Shown here: positions 11,601 to 25,194 of the stretch, piece by piece
Layout of the letters: each line of letters begins with the position of its first letter
How positions within the stretch are numbered: position 1 is the first letter of the stretch
NCBI GenBank assembly: GCA_951394405.1
Contig: OX596334.1
Location: 1,302,001 to 1,366,000 of the forward strand
From: Coprinellus micaceus
Lineage: Eukaryota > Basidiomycota > Agaricomycetes > Agaricales > Psathyrellaceae
Direction of reading: 5' to 3'
DNA: 64,000 nt
Notes under the pieces: model-generated
What the model was told of the DNA's origin: nothing
The model's input: the letters and a program-made list of their open reading frames with translations, nothing else
The model's database searches: none
Translations under genes and position numbers: made by a program

Positions 11601-11707
11601 ACTCGGGGTGATCGTGTCCTTGGGCGAGGAGCTGTAAGTATTGTGGGGATGGGCAGCGGAGGTGAGCAGACGATTAGGTTTGATTCTGGGTGACGCGTAA
11701 ACCTTCT

Positions 11708-11718
11708 TATTTATACAT
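11708..11718 (-). promoter_or_regulatory. TATA box of copy F
   Basis: On the reverse strand the sequence reads atgtataaata, about 110 bp before the ATG. It is preceded by 'gcaacgtgctgga', the same promoter word seen before copy D. Confidence 0.55.
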
Positions 11719-11994
11719 CTCCAGCACGTTGCAACCCTTTGTGGGCTCCCGGCTTCTTCAGCGGGTCACGACGAAGGCTTGCTTTCTACCTCCTTTGCTC
11801 TTTCACATTGCACGAACTTCCAGAACCTTCCAGGCCGCTCCATGAACTGGTACGGGCGACAAATGTACGTATTTCAGCGTGTATACCGTTATTTCTCAAG
11901 TCGTTCTGGACTTATTTCGACCAAAATAAAGTGCGCTGTGAAGTGTAAGCAGGACCAGTGGTAGTCGGACCCTTGGCCCGTGCATTTTCTTTCC

Positions 11995-12692
11995 CTAAAC
12001 ATTGGTCTTCTTCTTTGCCCAGCCCCCAGCGCCTGTCTGCGCTCTGCTACCCGCCTCTCCCTTGACTCCTTCCTCCCGGTTGGGTCTACGCCCAACATAG
12101 TTCCCATGCTGGTCTCGTCGCAAATCATTGTCCGGGGGATGTAGAATGCGCCGCAGCAAAGCTTTCAGCAGCCCACCAGCCATGGAGCTTGACGCTGACA
12201 CGATCCTCCCTGTCCTTTTTGTATACGCAGCCAGGGCAGCCTCGGTGCCCCAAATCGGCACCATACGGTCAGGGTGGAGGTCCGCCTCCGCCAAGTCCAT
12301 GAGATTAACATGTGTGTTGAACACTGCCTAGAACCCATGACTGTCGTAAGCCAACAGATCGCTCAAGGACGAGTCAAATCACTGACCTCTCGAGCTCCCT
12401 CCAGGACTTCGGGGACCGGGATAATACCCAACCTTCTGCATAACTTCTGCCATGCTTGAAGGGACTTCGCGTCGGTTCCATAAATCTCATTGAAGAGGCC
12501 TGCAACAGCATCTTGGAATGCTTCCCAGGCGGCCTTTTGCTCACGGGTGCGGGGGAGCCATCCCATGTGCTTGCAAAGCCGTGAAAACTCGAAGGCCGAC
12601 GAGCTGGCGGTACGGTCGTAGTCGAATGATGGGTAGGAGGCGAAGAAATCTGCAACTGGGTTGGTGAAGGTCGTCCGTGACTGGTTCGCCAT
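11995..12692 (-). CDS. YPSF/THVNL family protein, copy G
   Basis: Exons 12692..12387 and 12327..11995 give 212 aa across a phase-0 intron (gtcagt donor, tctag acceptor). It carries FFASYPSFDY, EFSRLCKHMGW, AWQKLCRRLGI, AVFNTHVNLMDLAEAD, YTKRTGRIVS and GLLKALLRRI. Compared with copy E the basic tail is cut short, ending in WAKKKTNV. The frame is open upstream of the chosen ATG, but that sequence matches the non-coding upstream DNA of E and A, so I treat it as 5' UTR or promoter. Confidence 0.8.
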
Positions 12693-13150
12693 TTCTCTTA
12701 AACTGGTGTGGTTGAATAAGTGATCGCGGCGTGTTTGTACGCTAGAAGGGACGATGAAAGGCAAAACCCTCGGTGTAAGGGGCGTGCCTGCCTTCGTCCA
12801 CAAGTTCATCGAGTGGGGCTGCTTGGCCAGGGAGCTAGGGAAGGCCTCGTTCTTATACTCTAACGCATGGGATGCGGTACGTAACAATTCAGCCCTACTC
12901 GGACAACCCCAGCTTCTCTCGGTCAGAAGACATGGTCATGGGGCCAGGTTTCCATGATTCAATTCAGTTAGGCGCCGGTTGCTTCTGGGATTCTATAGAG
13001 ATAAGGAAGTGATACCCCATGGAGCATGTCCTTTGTGAGGAGGGCGCCGCCGGGGGTAATGCGTAATTTCATGCGTCTCTCGATGTAGCGCCCGCGAATG
13101 TAGGTCCTCCCCAAACGCGGCGGTTCATTCTCGACCTGAAATAGACGCCC
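12693..13150. repeat. Second copy of the segmental duplication (partner 7606-8050)
   Basis: This is the upstream flank of copy G and is co-linear with the flank of copy E. Similarity fades at about 13150, near 'tagacgccca'. From 13150 to 13572 I see no conserved reading frame; it should hold the promoter of the secreted-protein gene. Confidence 0.8.
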
Positions 13151-13572
13151 AGAGGCAATTCGGGAATTGCCGAACCTAATCAGTGTGAGCATCGAGTCCA
13201 GCCCCTATCCATCATCGTTTGACAAACGCCATGACGTCGGCCGCAGTGCACCCGTTTCCCCCAGCTCGTCAACCACACCTCGGACCCCGAGTGGCAGCAG
13301 AGGGCCCTCGTCTCGTCGCGTCGTTGGGAGCTGTTAGCGCTTCGTTGAATTGCAAGCCGCATCCGGTCGAGGTAACCAGGCCTGCTGGACTGCGCCTGGC
13401 GAAGGACAAAAGGCGGATGCGTATCAGCTGTCCCGGTCAGCAGCCTCGTTAACCACGCACATCGACAAGCAGGCATCTCGCATAAAGGCAGACAGCCTTC
13501 GGATTCTACTGTGTTCGACGTCCACTCATCTTCCTCGCTATCCACCCGATTACTCTGGGTCGCTCTGTCTCG

Positions 13573-15214
13573 ATGGTCCGAGGGAACGGTGTCCGTAGAG
13601 CGTGGATTCCACTGTTTTGCTGGGGTCTGGTAGCTTCGAGACTGGTGGGAGGGCATGTGGCGGCGTGGCATAAAGGTGAGTGCGTGTGGCGGGACCTGAG
13701 GAGCTGAGCTAAACGACGGGTTGTCAGGGATGTACTGCCTGAACGGCACCACGCCTGGTCCTGAAGACGACCTTGATGCGAACGACGCTGCGAACCCTCT
13801 ATTCAATGTCAGCCTTCCCCCCAAAGTACACCTTAGGCGTTCTTACTCAAAATTCGTTGCTACAGCTCAGTAGATCGGACTGGTGGATGCACCATGTGAA
13901 CAAGGTGCTTCAAGATGGCTCTCCCTATCTCCTCTACCCTAACTCGCAATATAGTGTGACGAATTCCCGCCGAATGAAGGGGATTTTCTCGAATTGTACG
14001 TCATTATCCCTTTCCACTAGAGCACTGGCTGACTCGCATAAAGGCCGGCTGGGGAGTCGTTTGTTGTAGAGCTGGCTGTGAATCGTGCATTCACGTCGCT
14101 GTCATATGGTGGCAGCAGAACAAACGTGTTCCCCGACGGCCAAGAACACCCAAGACTTGGGGAGACGTTGGAAGGGAAGAGTGCAGAGGGGTGCATTTCC
14201 TTGTTCAACAGTGTGTTCTTCCCTGCCTCTCCAACGTAAGGACTGACAATAATCCCTTCTTCCCCGGCAGTCCATACACACAACGAGTCTATGGCGGCAG
14301 GAACGGCGTTCGCGATATCGTACGAGTCAGACATCACACGAGTGACACCAGAGAACCTCGTCATATTCACCGTGCTATATCAGTAAGTCCTCCTAGACGT
14401 CAAGTTACGGGACAACTTCGAAATCTCATGCTCGGATAGTACCCCTTGGCGACGTGTCGCAGAATACCAAGTGCCCATGCTACCTGCATGCCCAGAGGGT
14501 GGATGTCACTGTGCGGTATGTCGACCCACGTCACTTATCTTGACCCTCACTCACTCATGATGGTGATAGTGGGGATGGGTCCCAGACGGGTATGTTCATT
14601 AATCCTTCCTCTCTCAGCCTACTCAATTCCTCTCTCAGATGCGGCGAGCCAAACATGTACATGCAACCATTTAAATGCAAAGTAGTTGGACAAACAGGGT
14701 CGAGAGCACTGGCTCCTGCGGTCCCACCAGTATGGTGTGAAGACGATCGAAGCAAGTGTGTAGCTGGGCCGAAGCAGGTGAGTTAGCCACTATGGGCGGG
14801 GAAGCGGCGTGCTCATACTCCGTCTCTCTAGATGGTGTTCTGGAATCAGCAGGAGGGGAACAACGTTTTCGTCTCCGGATTCGATTTGGCTGGGAGGAAT
14901 CGAGCCCCCGCTTACAACACCAAGATGGGCTTTGCCAACGGTGCGTGTAACGCGAAAGCTGTGATATTCACCTATCTGATATGCGTCAATAAATAGGAGC
15001 GCAACCAGATATATTCCTAGAAGAGGGCTCTGCTCCTCCTTCATACGTCGAGCCCGGCCCTTCCGATACGCCAGTGGGATATCCTGGCCCTGAGCCCACG
15101 AGCACGGATACCAGGACGTCCGACACTATTCCACAGAGACTGGGAGGGACAGTATGGACCCACACTACTATTTTATTCACATGTACACTCTTATCTCTGG
15201 CGCTTATGTGCTAA
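13573..15214 (+). CDS. Secreted Cys-rich glycoprotein-like protein, tandem copy 1
   Basis: I recognise this as an uncharacterised Agaricomycete extracellular family. Eleven exons (13573..13675, 13728..13807, 13866..13904, 13955..13995, 14044..14210, 14271..14382, 14440..14515, 14570..14589, 14639..14777, 14832..14940, 14997..15214) close to 367 aa. A hydrophobic N-terminal signal precedes [16 protein letters not shown]. Family words follow: [67 protein letters not shown] and PDIFLEEG. A Ser/Thr/Pro stretch and a hydrophobic C-terminal end ([14 protein letters not shown]) suggest a GPI anchor. Exon 8 is only 20 nt. Its role is unknown; cell surface or wall is inferred. Confidence 0.85.
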
Positions 15215-15689
15215 CTAGATTTCCAACGCAGCTTCCTACACTTTCCCGTTCCAAGATAAGCGCTCGCCGTGTTTCATTGGCGCCGACACGCCATCACCCT
15301 GCCCATGATCGGAATCGGGTCCTATGACGGAAGAGATAGAGAGAGATAGAGAGCCAGCTCCATTTTCTCAGCAACGGGACCGTTACGAACGTCGACGATG
15401 TTCGCGGCGCAACGGACACCCACGGCCACTTCTTCCTTCCCTTTCACTCTTATTTTCTTCGCGCAGACCTTTTTATACACGGTTCAAGCAGCGCTTGCAA
15501 CGCGACCGACTGACAAGAACACGCCGACCGAGCTACCCCTCGACGTAGAAGCGACCGCAACTGGAATTGTCGATTGCAGTGCAGTTTCTTGTCCGTTACG
15601 ATAACGCTCTGGCAGCCACTTCACTTCTTCTCGTGTCGTAGCCCTCTTTTTTGGGCGTTAATTCCTCCTGCCCCAGCCGTGTCGATACC

Positions 15690-17410
15690 ATGAGCGCCCG
15701 CCACCAGATGCTCCGTCTCGTTCTAACCGGATTGTGCATGCTCATTCCGGTAGTAATGGGGCACATTGCGGCATGGAACAAAGGTACGTTGTAGCGCACT
15801 ACGATCACTTGGGGGACTTTATTGACGAAACCGGTCTAGGCATGTACTGTTTGAATGGGACCCGGCCAGGGGTAGACGATCCCGACACAAACGACGCGGT
15901 GGGTCCGTTGTGGGAGGTGGGTTCTCGCTTGATGTTGGAATACGTGCAAGGGTGCTCATAGTACATCAGCTGAATAGGACTGACTGGTGGATGCATCATG
16001 TTAACAAGGTCGGCCCCAGCCCCCCCGCGGACGAGGACTCTGGCCTTCAGCAAACTAACGACAATCCCCCTTAGTGTGACGAATTTCCTCCCGCAGAGGG
16101 AGACTTCCTTGAGCTGTTCGTCCCGCCCGGTTTTCTTTGCCTCGACAGCGGGACTTACTATTTTCTACCTTTTCGCGCTTTTCAGACCAGCTGGAGATTC
16201 CTTCACCATCGAGTTGGCAGTGAACCGCGCCTTCACAACACTCTCGTACGGCGGAAGCAGAATCAGCGTCTTTCCAGACGGGCAGGAACATTCAGGCCTG
16301 GGAGTTACTCCAGAAGGAAAGAACGAGGAGGGGTGCATCACTCTGTTGAACAGTGCGTCATACTTCCCTTTCTCGTCGTCGCGCCTAACTCTCATTCCTT
16401 CCTTTTCAGTTCATACGCAGAACGAAACCATGGCAGCTGGGACTGCCTTCGCTATTTCGTACGAGTCGAATATCACGAAGGTCACTGCGGAGAATCTCGT
16501 TGTCTTCTCTGTGCTGTACAAGTACGTGAGGTATATTCCACTAAATACGCGAATGGATAGGCTGATGAGATCCTGGCGAAGCTCCCCTTGGCACCGACTG
16601 GCAGAGTACCAAGTGCCTATTCTTCCTGCATGTCCAGAAGGAGGGTGTCACTGCGCCGTACGTGAAGGGTCCTGCCGTATTCCAGAAATTTGCTGACTTC
16701 TCATCGTCAACAGTGGGGATGGGTTCCTAATGGGTGAGTTCAGCGGGGGTCTGCTCTTCCCGGTACGTCCCTTCAGCTGATATTTCCCTCCCTCGCTAGA
16801 TGCGGCGAACCCAACATGTACATGCAGCCTTTCAAATGCAAGGTTGTTGGGCAAACGGGCTCGAGGGCGGTGGCGCCTGGAGTGCCTCCAGATTGGTGCG
16901 AGGATGATCAGAGGAAGTGCGTTACGGGGCCTAAGCAGGTGCGCAACGATTACCTCCACAGTCTCGCCGGGCCAACTAAAGGCAATGCTTCTATATCGTA
17001 GATGGTGTACTGGAACCAGCTTGAAGGTAACAACGTTATCGTGTCTGGGAACGACCGGTCAGGACGAGCCCGTGCTCCGGCGTATAATGGCAAGATGGGT
17101 TTTGCGAATGGTGAGGCTGCCTCCGATCTTCTAGCGGACCATCGTGACCTGGACATTCGATGAATGCATAACTGACGGACCCGAATTAACAGGGGCTCAA
17201 CCCGATATCTTCTTGGAAGAGGGCTCTGCAACTCCAACATACATCGAGCCGAGTCCTTCGAGTACTCCCCCGCTGTACCCTGAACCAACGAGCGCGTCGT
17301 CTGAATCTTCGCGGAACGGGTCTTCCGGACCTCATGTGTCGAGTTTGACTGTTCTGCTCACCTGGTCACTATCATCGATTTGTACCATACTGATGTCGCC
17401 GTATGTATGA
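15690..17410 (+). CDS. Secreted Cys-rich glycoprotein-like protein, tandem copy 2
   Basis: Paralogue of the gene at 13573 and on the same strand. Eleven exons (15690..15783, 15840..15916, 15970..16008, 16075..16115, 16186..16352, 16410..16521, 16582..16657, 16714..16733, 16800..16938, 17002..17110, 17193..17410) close to 363 aa. Exons 3 to 11 have the same lengths as in copy 1 (39, 41, 167, 112, 76, 20, 139, 109, 218 nt). There is a signal peptide ([17 protein letters not shown]) followed by [15 protein letters not shown]. The Cys positions and the SYGGSR and FPDGQEH blocks are kept. The C-terminal hydrophobic stretch ([17 protein letters not shown]) again suggests a GPI signal. Intron sequences have diverged fully, so the duplication is not recent. 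Confidence 0.85.
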
Positions 17411-17641
17411 GGCATTTCCTTTATCACCAGGGTTGAACCTACTTCTCCTATGACCCCGGCCTTGTGTGCGAAGTACCGTAATCTCCCGTCGTCGAGGCAC
17501 TTTCCATGGCTTGTTGCCTGGGGGTCACTCCGATTGCCCTGTCCCAGTCCTGTTTGTCCTGGAACAAGCGCGGTCAACAATTACAATACGCCCTACTTGA
17601 GTGGTGGGCGTTGCCGTCCCTATCGATGCAATCTGGGCAGT

Positions 17642-18447
17642 ATGATCAGCCTATTTCAAGTAGGCACTGCTTTCGACCGGGGACCCACTTCGCGCCCACT
17701 GTTGAAGGGCGGTCCCAGGCTAGCCCTCAGAAGCTTGCTTCCCTTCAGCTCATACCACACACCTCTTGGGACCATACCACGGCAAGCTTTCTCTACCATG
17801 TCCGATCCAGAGCAAGTCGAGATCACACGCAACACCTTCATCGACGTCGACAACGAAGAGTACCTCGCGGCTACTACCACAGAGCAGATGTACATGGGAA
17901 CGAACGCAAAGGGGAAGGCGATATGGAAACCTGTACCGAGGACTGTGAAGGCGAGTGGTGTCATACCGGAAGGGTATGCTGTAGGTTAGTTCTTGTGCAG
18001 GCCTTTACGCGAGCACCGAGCATTCGCGCTGACTTGGTTTGATTGCTGTTAACGACACAGACTATAAGCTAGACCCACTCTTCATCGTTGCGTTCCTCGA
18101 GAAGCAAGGTATCAAGTATGAAAGGTATAGTATCTCTGGACCCTTGGGGCGAGATTGAGGTCAAACTGACGCCTCTTCAGGGAAGCTGACCCAGAGATGC
18201 TCAAGACCATGAAAGAGGTTACGATGTCGCCTGACAATATGTGCATCGTGCCAATGGACACCTGGGAAGGGGTACGTCGGTCTCGTATCTGCTGCATCTC
18301 CGCAAGAAGACAAAGAGCGAGCTGATGGTCCTGCTATAGAAACAAGAGTCTGTTGGTGCATTCATAACCAAAATCCTGAAGGACCCTTCAAGCCAGTTCG
18401 ACTCGGTGTCGGAATTGTTTGATGCATTCATGGAGAGTGACGACTGA
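17642..18447 (+). CDS. Small hypothetical protein, probably mitochondrial
   Basis: Not recognised. Exons 17642..17984, 18061..18124, 18181..18271 and 18340..18447 close to 201 aa. The first ATG gives an Arg-rich, acid-free leader (about 52 residues, SRPLLKGGPRLALRSLL, then RQAFST) typical of a mitochondrial presequence. A second in-frame ATG at 17798 (MSDPEQVEITRNTF) would give a 149-aa form without it. The body is acidic and soluble, with no membrane helix. The choice between the two starts could decide localisation. Confidence 0.7.
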
Positions 18448-18612
18448 TGAAGTCGGAGGCATGTTAAGACCCCCGTCGAGATAATACATGGACACTGCAC
18501 GTATCTGAGAGGATATTTGTGCCGCACCTAATGCCCCTGTATATCATCTTGATACCATCAGGCGCCCATGTTGCCGCAGCCGAACATATTAAGCGCCCAA
18601 GACTTCCTCACC

Positions 18613-18911
18613 CGAGTCCTGACGAGAACAGTAAAAGTAAAAGTCTGCTTTAACTTTTCTCACACCACTTTTACTGTTCTCGCCGCCTATCTTGGCGCGG
18701 CCATCAACAGTATGTTTTACGCACCCCGCCCTCCTGTGCCCCGCAGCCATACGCCTGATAATTCCGAGGCCCTTGGGCCGAGCAAAAAGATGAGCGGCAG
18801 CAAGGAACGTGGGGACTGTCGCGAATGAAAAAAGAGTTAACCACTTTTACTACTTTCGTCACTTTTGATGGTTCCCCGCACTTTTACTTTTACGGTTCTC
18901 GTACAGACTCC
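18613..18911. mobile_element. MITE 1, hAT-like, 299 bp
   Basis: The terminal inverted repeats are 32 bp (18613-18644 and 18880-18911) and match at 27 of 32 positions, sharing 'acgagaac' and 'gtaaaagtaaaagt'. A perfect 8-bp direct repeat, tcctcacc, flanks the element (18605-18612 and 18912-18919), as expected for a hAT target-site duplication. A second internal copy of the inverted 'acttttactgttctcg' lies near 18667-18683. There is no coding capacity. It sits about 640 bp upstream of the ERG1 start. Outside the element, 18448-18604 and 18920-19554 show no gene. Confidence 0.8.
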
Positions 18912-19554
18912 TCCTCACCCTTGGGAGTAATTTGTGACATTCGGGAAGTTAAACTTGTATTTTAGCACCACGAGTGACTGTCAAGCAACGGTCGAACTAT
19001 CGTAGACCGTGGTCGCGCGCATTCGGATGGCTGATGACGCGAGCGACACGAAGAATGAGCAACGCAAGGCACCCGGGCCCTCTTATGGAAGCTTCAGTAA
19101 TCGAGCTTTCCGTAGTACATATTGCCATCGAACGCTTCATTTTTCCTTGCAATCCATCCAATGGATTTCATCTAATTGCATCATTCGGATGTCCTCCGTC
19201 TCATATTTCCCTAAAACACCCCTAAAATCGCCAGAAAATTCATATTAGAAGGTGGTACGACTGCTGTGGGTGTATAGAGCGCCGAGGCCCACCTACGAGT
19301 CCTCCTGGCAAATATCCGCTGGCTGGACAATCCAGAATTGCCGCGACGCGTCCAGGGGGGCGAATCGAGAATCATATGGACACGATAATTCGTGATCGGG
19401 CCCTTCCAAATGGGGATTCAGTTAACGTGGAACGATTCCAGGAATTTGAATGTCAATACAAAATCTCACTGACCTCTTGGATTCGTTCCATTACATCCCT
19501 CCTACTCCCCCCTATACTCCTGCTCGACGCCCAGCTTGAAGGGAAGCAGAAGAA

Positions 19555-21354
<1,800 letters not shown>

Positions 21355-21961
21355 ACTTTTAGTTTTTCATGTTGTATTTAGAGGGGATTTATCATTATTG
21401 TTCGGCTGGAAACAAGGCTCCGCGGCGTGTCTTTGAGATGAGCGTGAGTGCTCCCCTCCGGGTGCGGGCTGTCGTGACCATGCCAAAACCAAGTGACGCT
21501 CTATATCGCGGTTGCCTTGAAAGTCGGCAGTCGATGTACCGTATAATTGGATTTGGAGTTTGGGACCCTAAGACGGTAGTTACTACTTACTAGCACATAC
21601 TGGGGGGGAAAAAAGCAGGATCTAAAAGACAGGAGACGCTGCGCGTCGGGCTCCTAGAAGGAGAGAGTTTCCAAAGATTGTAACACAGCATTTGGGTATG
21701 GGAGCAGCACGGAATCCCCTAGTAAAAGGCGAGGGGATTGTTTATTTGATGTTCCCACTGCTGCGATACAAAGCAGTGTCGCTGTTTGATCCCTTGGCTG
21801 GAGGTTTCGTATTTCGCTCAGCTGGCGGGGTATGCACGTGATGGGCCTCCTCGCACTACACGCGGTCGCCAACGGGCTGGCAGCTGACCACCTATGCTCA
21901 AGATAGGACCGATATGGACGCGTAACATCTCTTTATCTCGTTCTACACTCTAGGGGAAGAC
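21355..21961. other. Intergenic region between ERG1 and the deaminase gene
   Basis: This 607-nt stretch includes the ERG1 3' UTR and the deaminase promoter. No other gene was seen. Confidence 0.4.
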
Positions 21962-22761
<800 letters not shown>

Positions 22762-23872
22762 TGCTGACATCGCGCAAACCTGCTGAAACCTGTACACGAT
22801 CCAGGTACAAATGCGATATTACCGATTGGCCCAGGCGACGCGATAGAGCGCCACATGCAGCGATCGGCCACCACGTCTTGGTCATCTATGAGCGCTGAGG
22901 CCTGAGGTTTATTTGAGCATCAAAATTACAAGGTACGATCTGGTCACGTACGATTACGCACTTACAATATCGCGAGGTCACCCATCGCTTGCCAAGGCTC
23001 GCTAGGGGTAAGGAAATTCCAATGATCCGCTACCCCTCACAGTCAATCAGGGCAGGGGTTCTTGCGTCCTCGAGCCAATCAGGTCCCTTGCACCCCGGAT
23101 CTTGTCCTTTTTTTTTTTTTTTTTACCGGGGTCGGTCAAGCGACGGTTATGTGGCCCGTGGGGTGTTGGCGGGGTCGCCAACACCTGCCAACACCCCATA
23201 TCGACCATGATCTTGAAGCACGGTATGATCTCTCGCATCCAAGGGAAGTCATGCCGAGACGCATCCGGCCACTGTATAAATTCCTATTGCTCTGGAGGTA
23301 CCGAACGTGTGTTTTGCAGTCCCTTGGCTTAAACTCTTATCCCCGCCGACCCCGCACCGACTAGCGGGCTCTAGCGGGGCCCCGATATCTCAGAGACACC
23401 GAGCGCGTGCAAGAGCCCATCGCCTGAAAAGGAGCAGACTTGGCCAGATTCGTGCTATCTGATGGGGGACGGGGTCGACAAATTAAATTTCCAAACGGAG
23501 AGTTGATCATCAAAGCAATGTGGTCCCATAATTGGCGCCCGCACTCCGAGCGCGTCCATTGTACCCGCGGCTGATGTCCGACTCTGGTCCACGCCCTCCA
23601 GACTAACTACGGTATGAGGAAGGGTCTTCAAGGGAACATCTTCGAAAGGTGCTAGGAATTCTGTGCCAATTTTTCGAGTGGTTTTCGTGTTGAGAACGTC
23701 GTCTAAGCGAACAGCCAGCTAAGTCGCCAGGCCGAACTTTGCCCTCTATTTTGAGATACGGTACTCGCAAGCGCATCGTATCGAATGCAGCAATGCAACT
23801 TTTCTGGGATCCATCCTGGTGAAATGTTGGCGTGGCGTGCCAGTCAACCACCATTTTGCTTTTCCTCTCACC
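22762..23872. other. Intergenic region with poly-T run and hairpin
   Basis: No gene was recognised in 1.1 kb. It contains a run of 17 T at 23108-23124. Downstream is a perfect 11-bp inverted repeat, ggggtgttggc at 23160-23170 and gccaacacccc at 23187-23197, with an extra gccaacacc inside the loop. Confidence 0.5.
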
Positions 23873-25077
23873 CTACCAACACCCGCAACCCCCGTCAGCC
23901 CTAGACAGCCACTGGCGCTCCCATTCTCCCGTGCCGTAAGGCCGTTCTAGGCTAGGAAACTCCAACTTTATTGAGGACGCCGTCCCATCGCCCCCAGATA
24001 CCAGTGACGCCATTGCCTCCTCCGAGGGGATAATCCCCGCACCTTGCTGACTGAGCGTGCTCATCTCGAATATAATCCTGGAGGCTGTGGGAGGAAGGCG
24101 ATTTTCCGCGCCGTTTTCGAGCCTAGGCGTAAATATTACATTGAACTAAGTCTCATGGCGAACGATGGCAGTGGCAGCACTCACTCAGGCAAATCGAAGA
24201 TAGAGCACCGAAGGTCTGTCAAGGATGGGGCCAAGCCGGATAGGTATTGAGAGTACGAGCCGGGTCGTTCGTCGGCGTATCCGCCAAAATGAAGTCGTTT
24301 GAGGGAAGGGAAGAGGAGGGGTGTGGGTTCTTCGGTTTGCGGCTCGACTTCGTCCTCTCCGGTGAATGCCCGATAGATGCAGAGCTCCTGGAGGTTGGGC
24401 AGTGGAGGGAACATCTCTTCAATCAAGTGACTCTCCATCGAGGTCCAATGTACGGAGAGTATCATAAGGGTCGCTGATACGATTTTGAGCAGTCGGAAGA
24501 GGTTATCGACAGCTTCTTCGTCCTTTTTGCGGATCGCCTCGTCGAGTTGGGAGAGTTGGGTGAGGTGGGAGGGGAACTCGTCGGCGCTCATAGGCGAATT
24601 GCCCTCTGAGCCCTGGGTGCCGGTGTCGGCGGGTTCTTGGGCGATCTTAGCTCGCTCTTCCAGGTAGAGAGGGAGATAATAGCCACCCTCACCGTTGTCG
24701 ATATCGTCGCTTACGTCCATCCCTTCTCCCTCCAGCGACTTCTCCTCAGAGTTGGAGGACGAAGCTGATTCCGTATTGCTATCCGACCCGCCATCTACAT
24801 AGTCGCTGTCGTCGTCGTCGTCGTCGTCTTGCGACAAATCGGGACAGGATATGAAGAGATTTTTGACGCCGCCGCCTTGGTATCCGGGACGCTCTAAAAT
24901 GTCCGCCAAAAGGCGGACCTGTTTAGGTGTCGTCAGAGCCAGGCATTGAAGGGTGTACGGTTTTGAGAGTTTGTTGAACTGGCGAGAAACAAGGGAGAGA
25001 GCGCGACCCGTGCGTCCTCCGTCGGAACACGCGAGAGAGCAGATATAAATACAGAGTTCAGCAGGAAGCTGATCCAT
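23873..25077 (-). CDS. F-box-like protein with long acidic insert
   Basis: Exons 25077..24185 and 24122..23873 close to 380 aa (gtgagt donor, cctag acceptor). The start gives MDQLPAELCIYICSLA, an F-box-like N-terminus (LPxEL, then LSLVSRQFNKLSKP). An ATG 111 nt upstream is in frame but overlaps the TATA box, so I rejected it. Next comes an acidic, Ser-rich insert (SQDDDDDDDSDYVDGG, residues about 90-150), then leucine-rich segments (LPNLQELCIYRAF, FPSLKRLHFGG) as in F-box/LRR receptors. It probably recruits a substrate to an SCF ubiquitin ligase. It is not closely related to the F-box cluster at 57-63 kb. Confidence 0.75.
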
Positions 25078-25182
25078 GAGATACGATTGTCCGGCTGATG
25101 GGGGATTGAATAGATTTGGAAGGCCACAGCCGAACAAAATGGGTGGAGGGAAGTTTTCGGAGGAGGAGGTTAGCTCCACCGC

Positions 25183-25194
25183 CTTCATTTATAA
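25183..25194 (-). promoter_or_regulatory. TATA box of the acidic F-box-like gene
   Basis: On the reverse strand the sequence reads ccttataaatga, about 110 bp before the ATG at 25077. The overlap of this box with an upstream in-frame ATG argues for the downstream start. Confidence 0.5.

Noticed and set aside
13180..13824. Reverse frame of 214 aa
   Set aside because: It overlaps the signal-peptide and first two exons of the forward secreted-protein gene, which has paralogue support.
23108..23124. Poly-T as the tail of a processed retrocopy
   Set aside because: No coding remnant or target-site duplication was found beside it.
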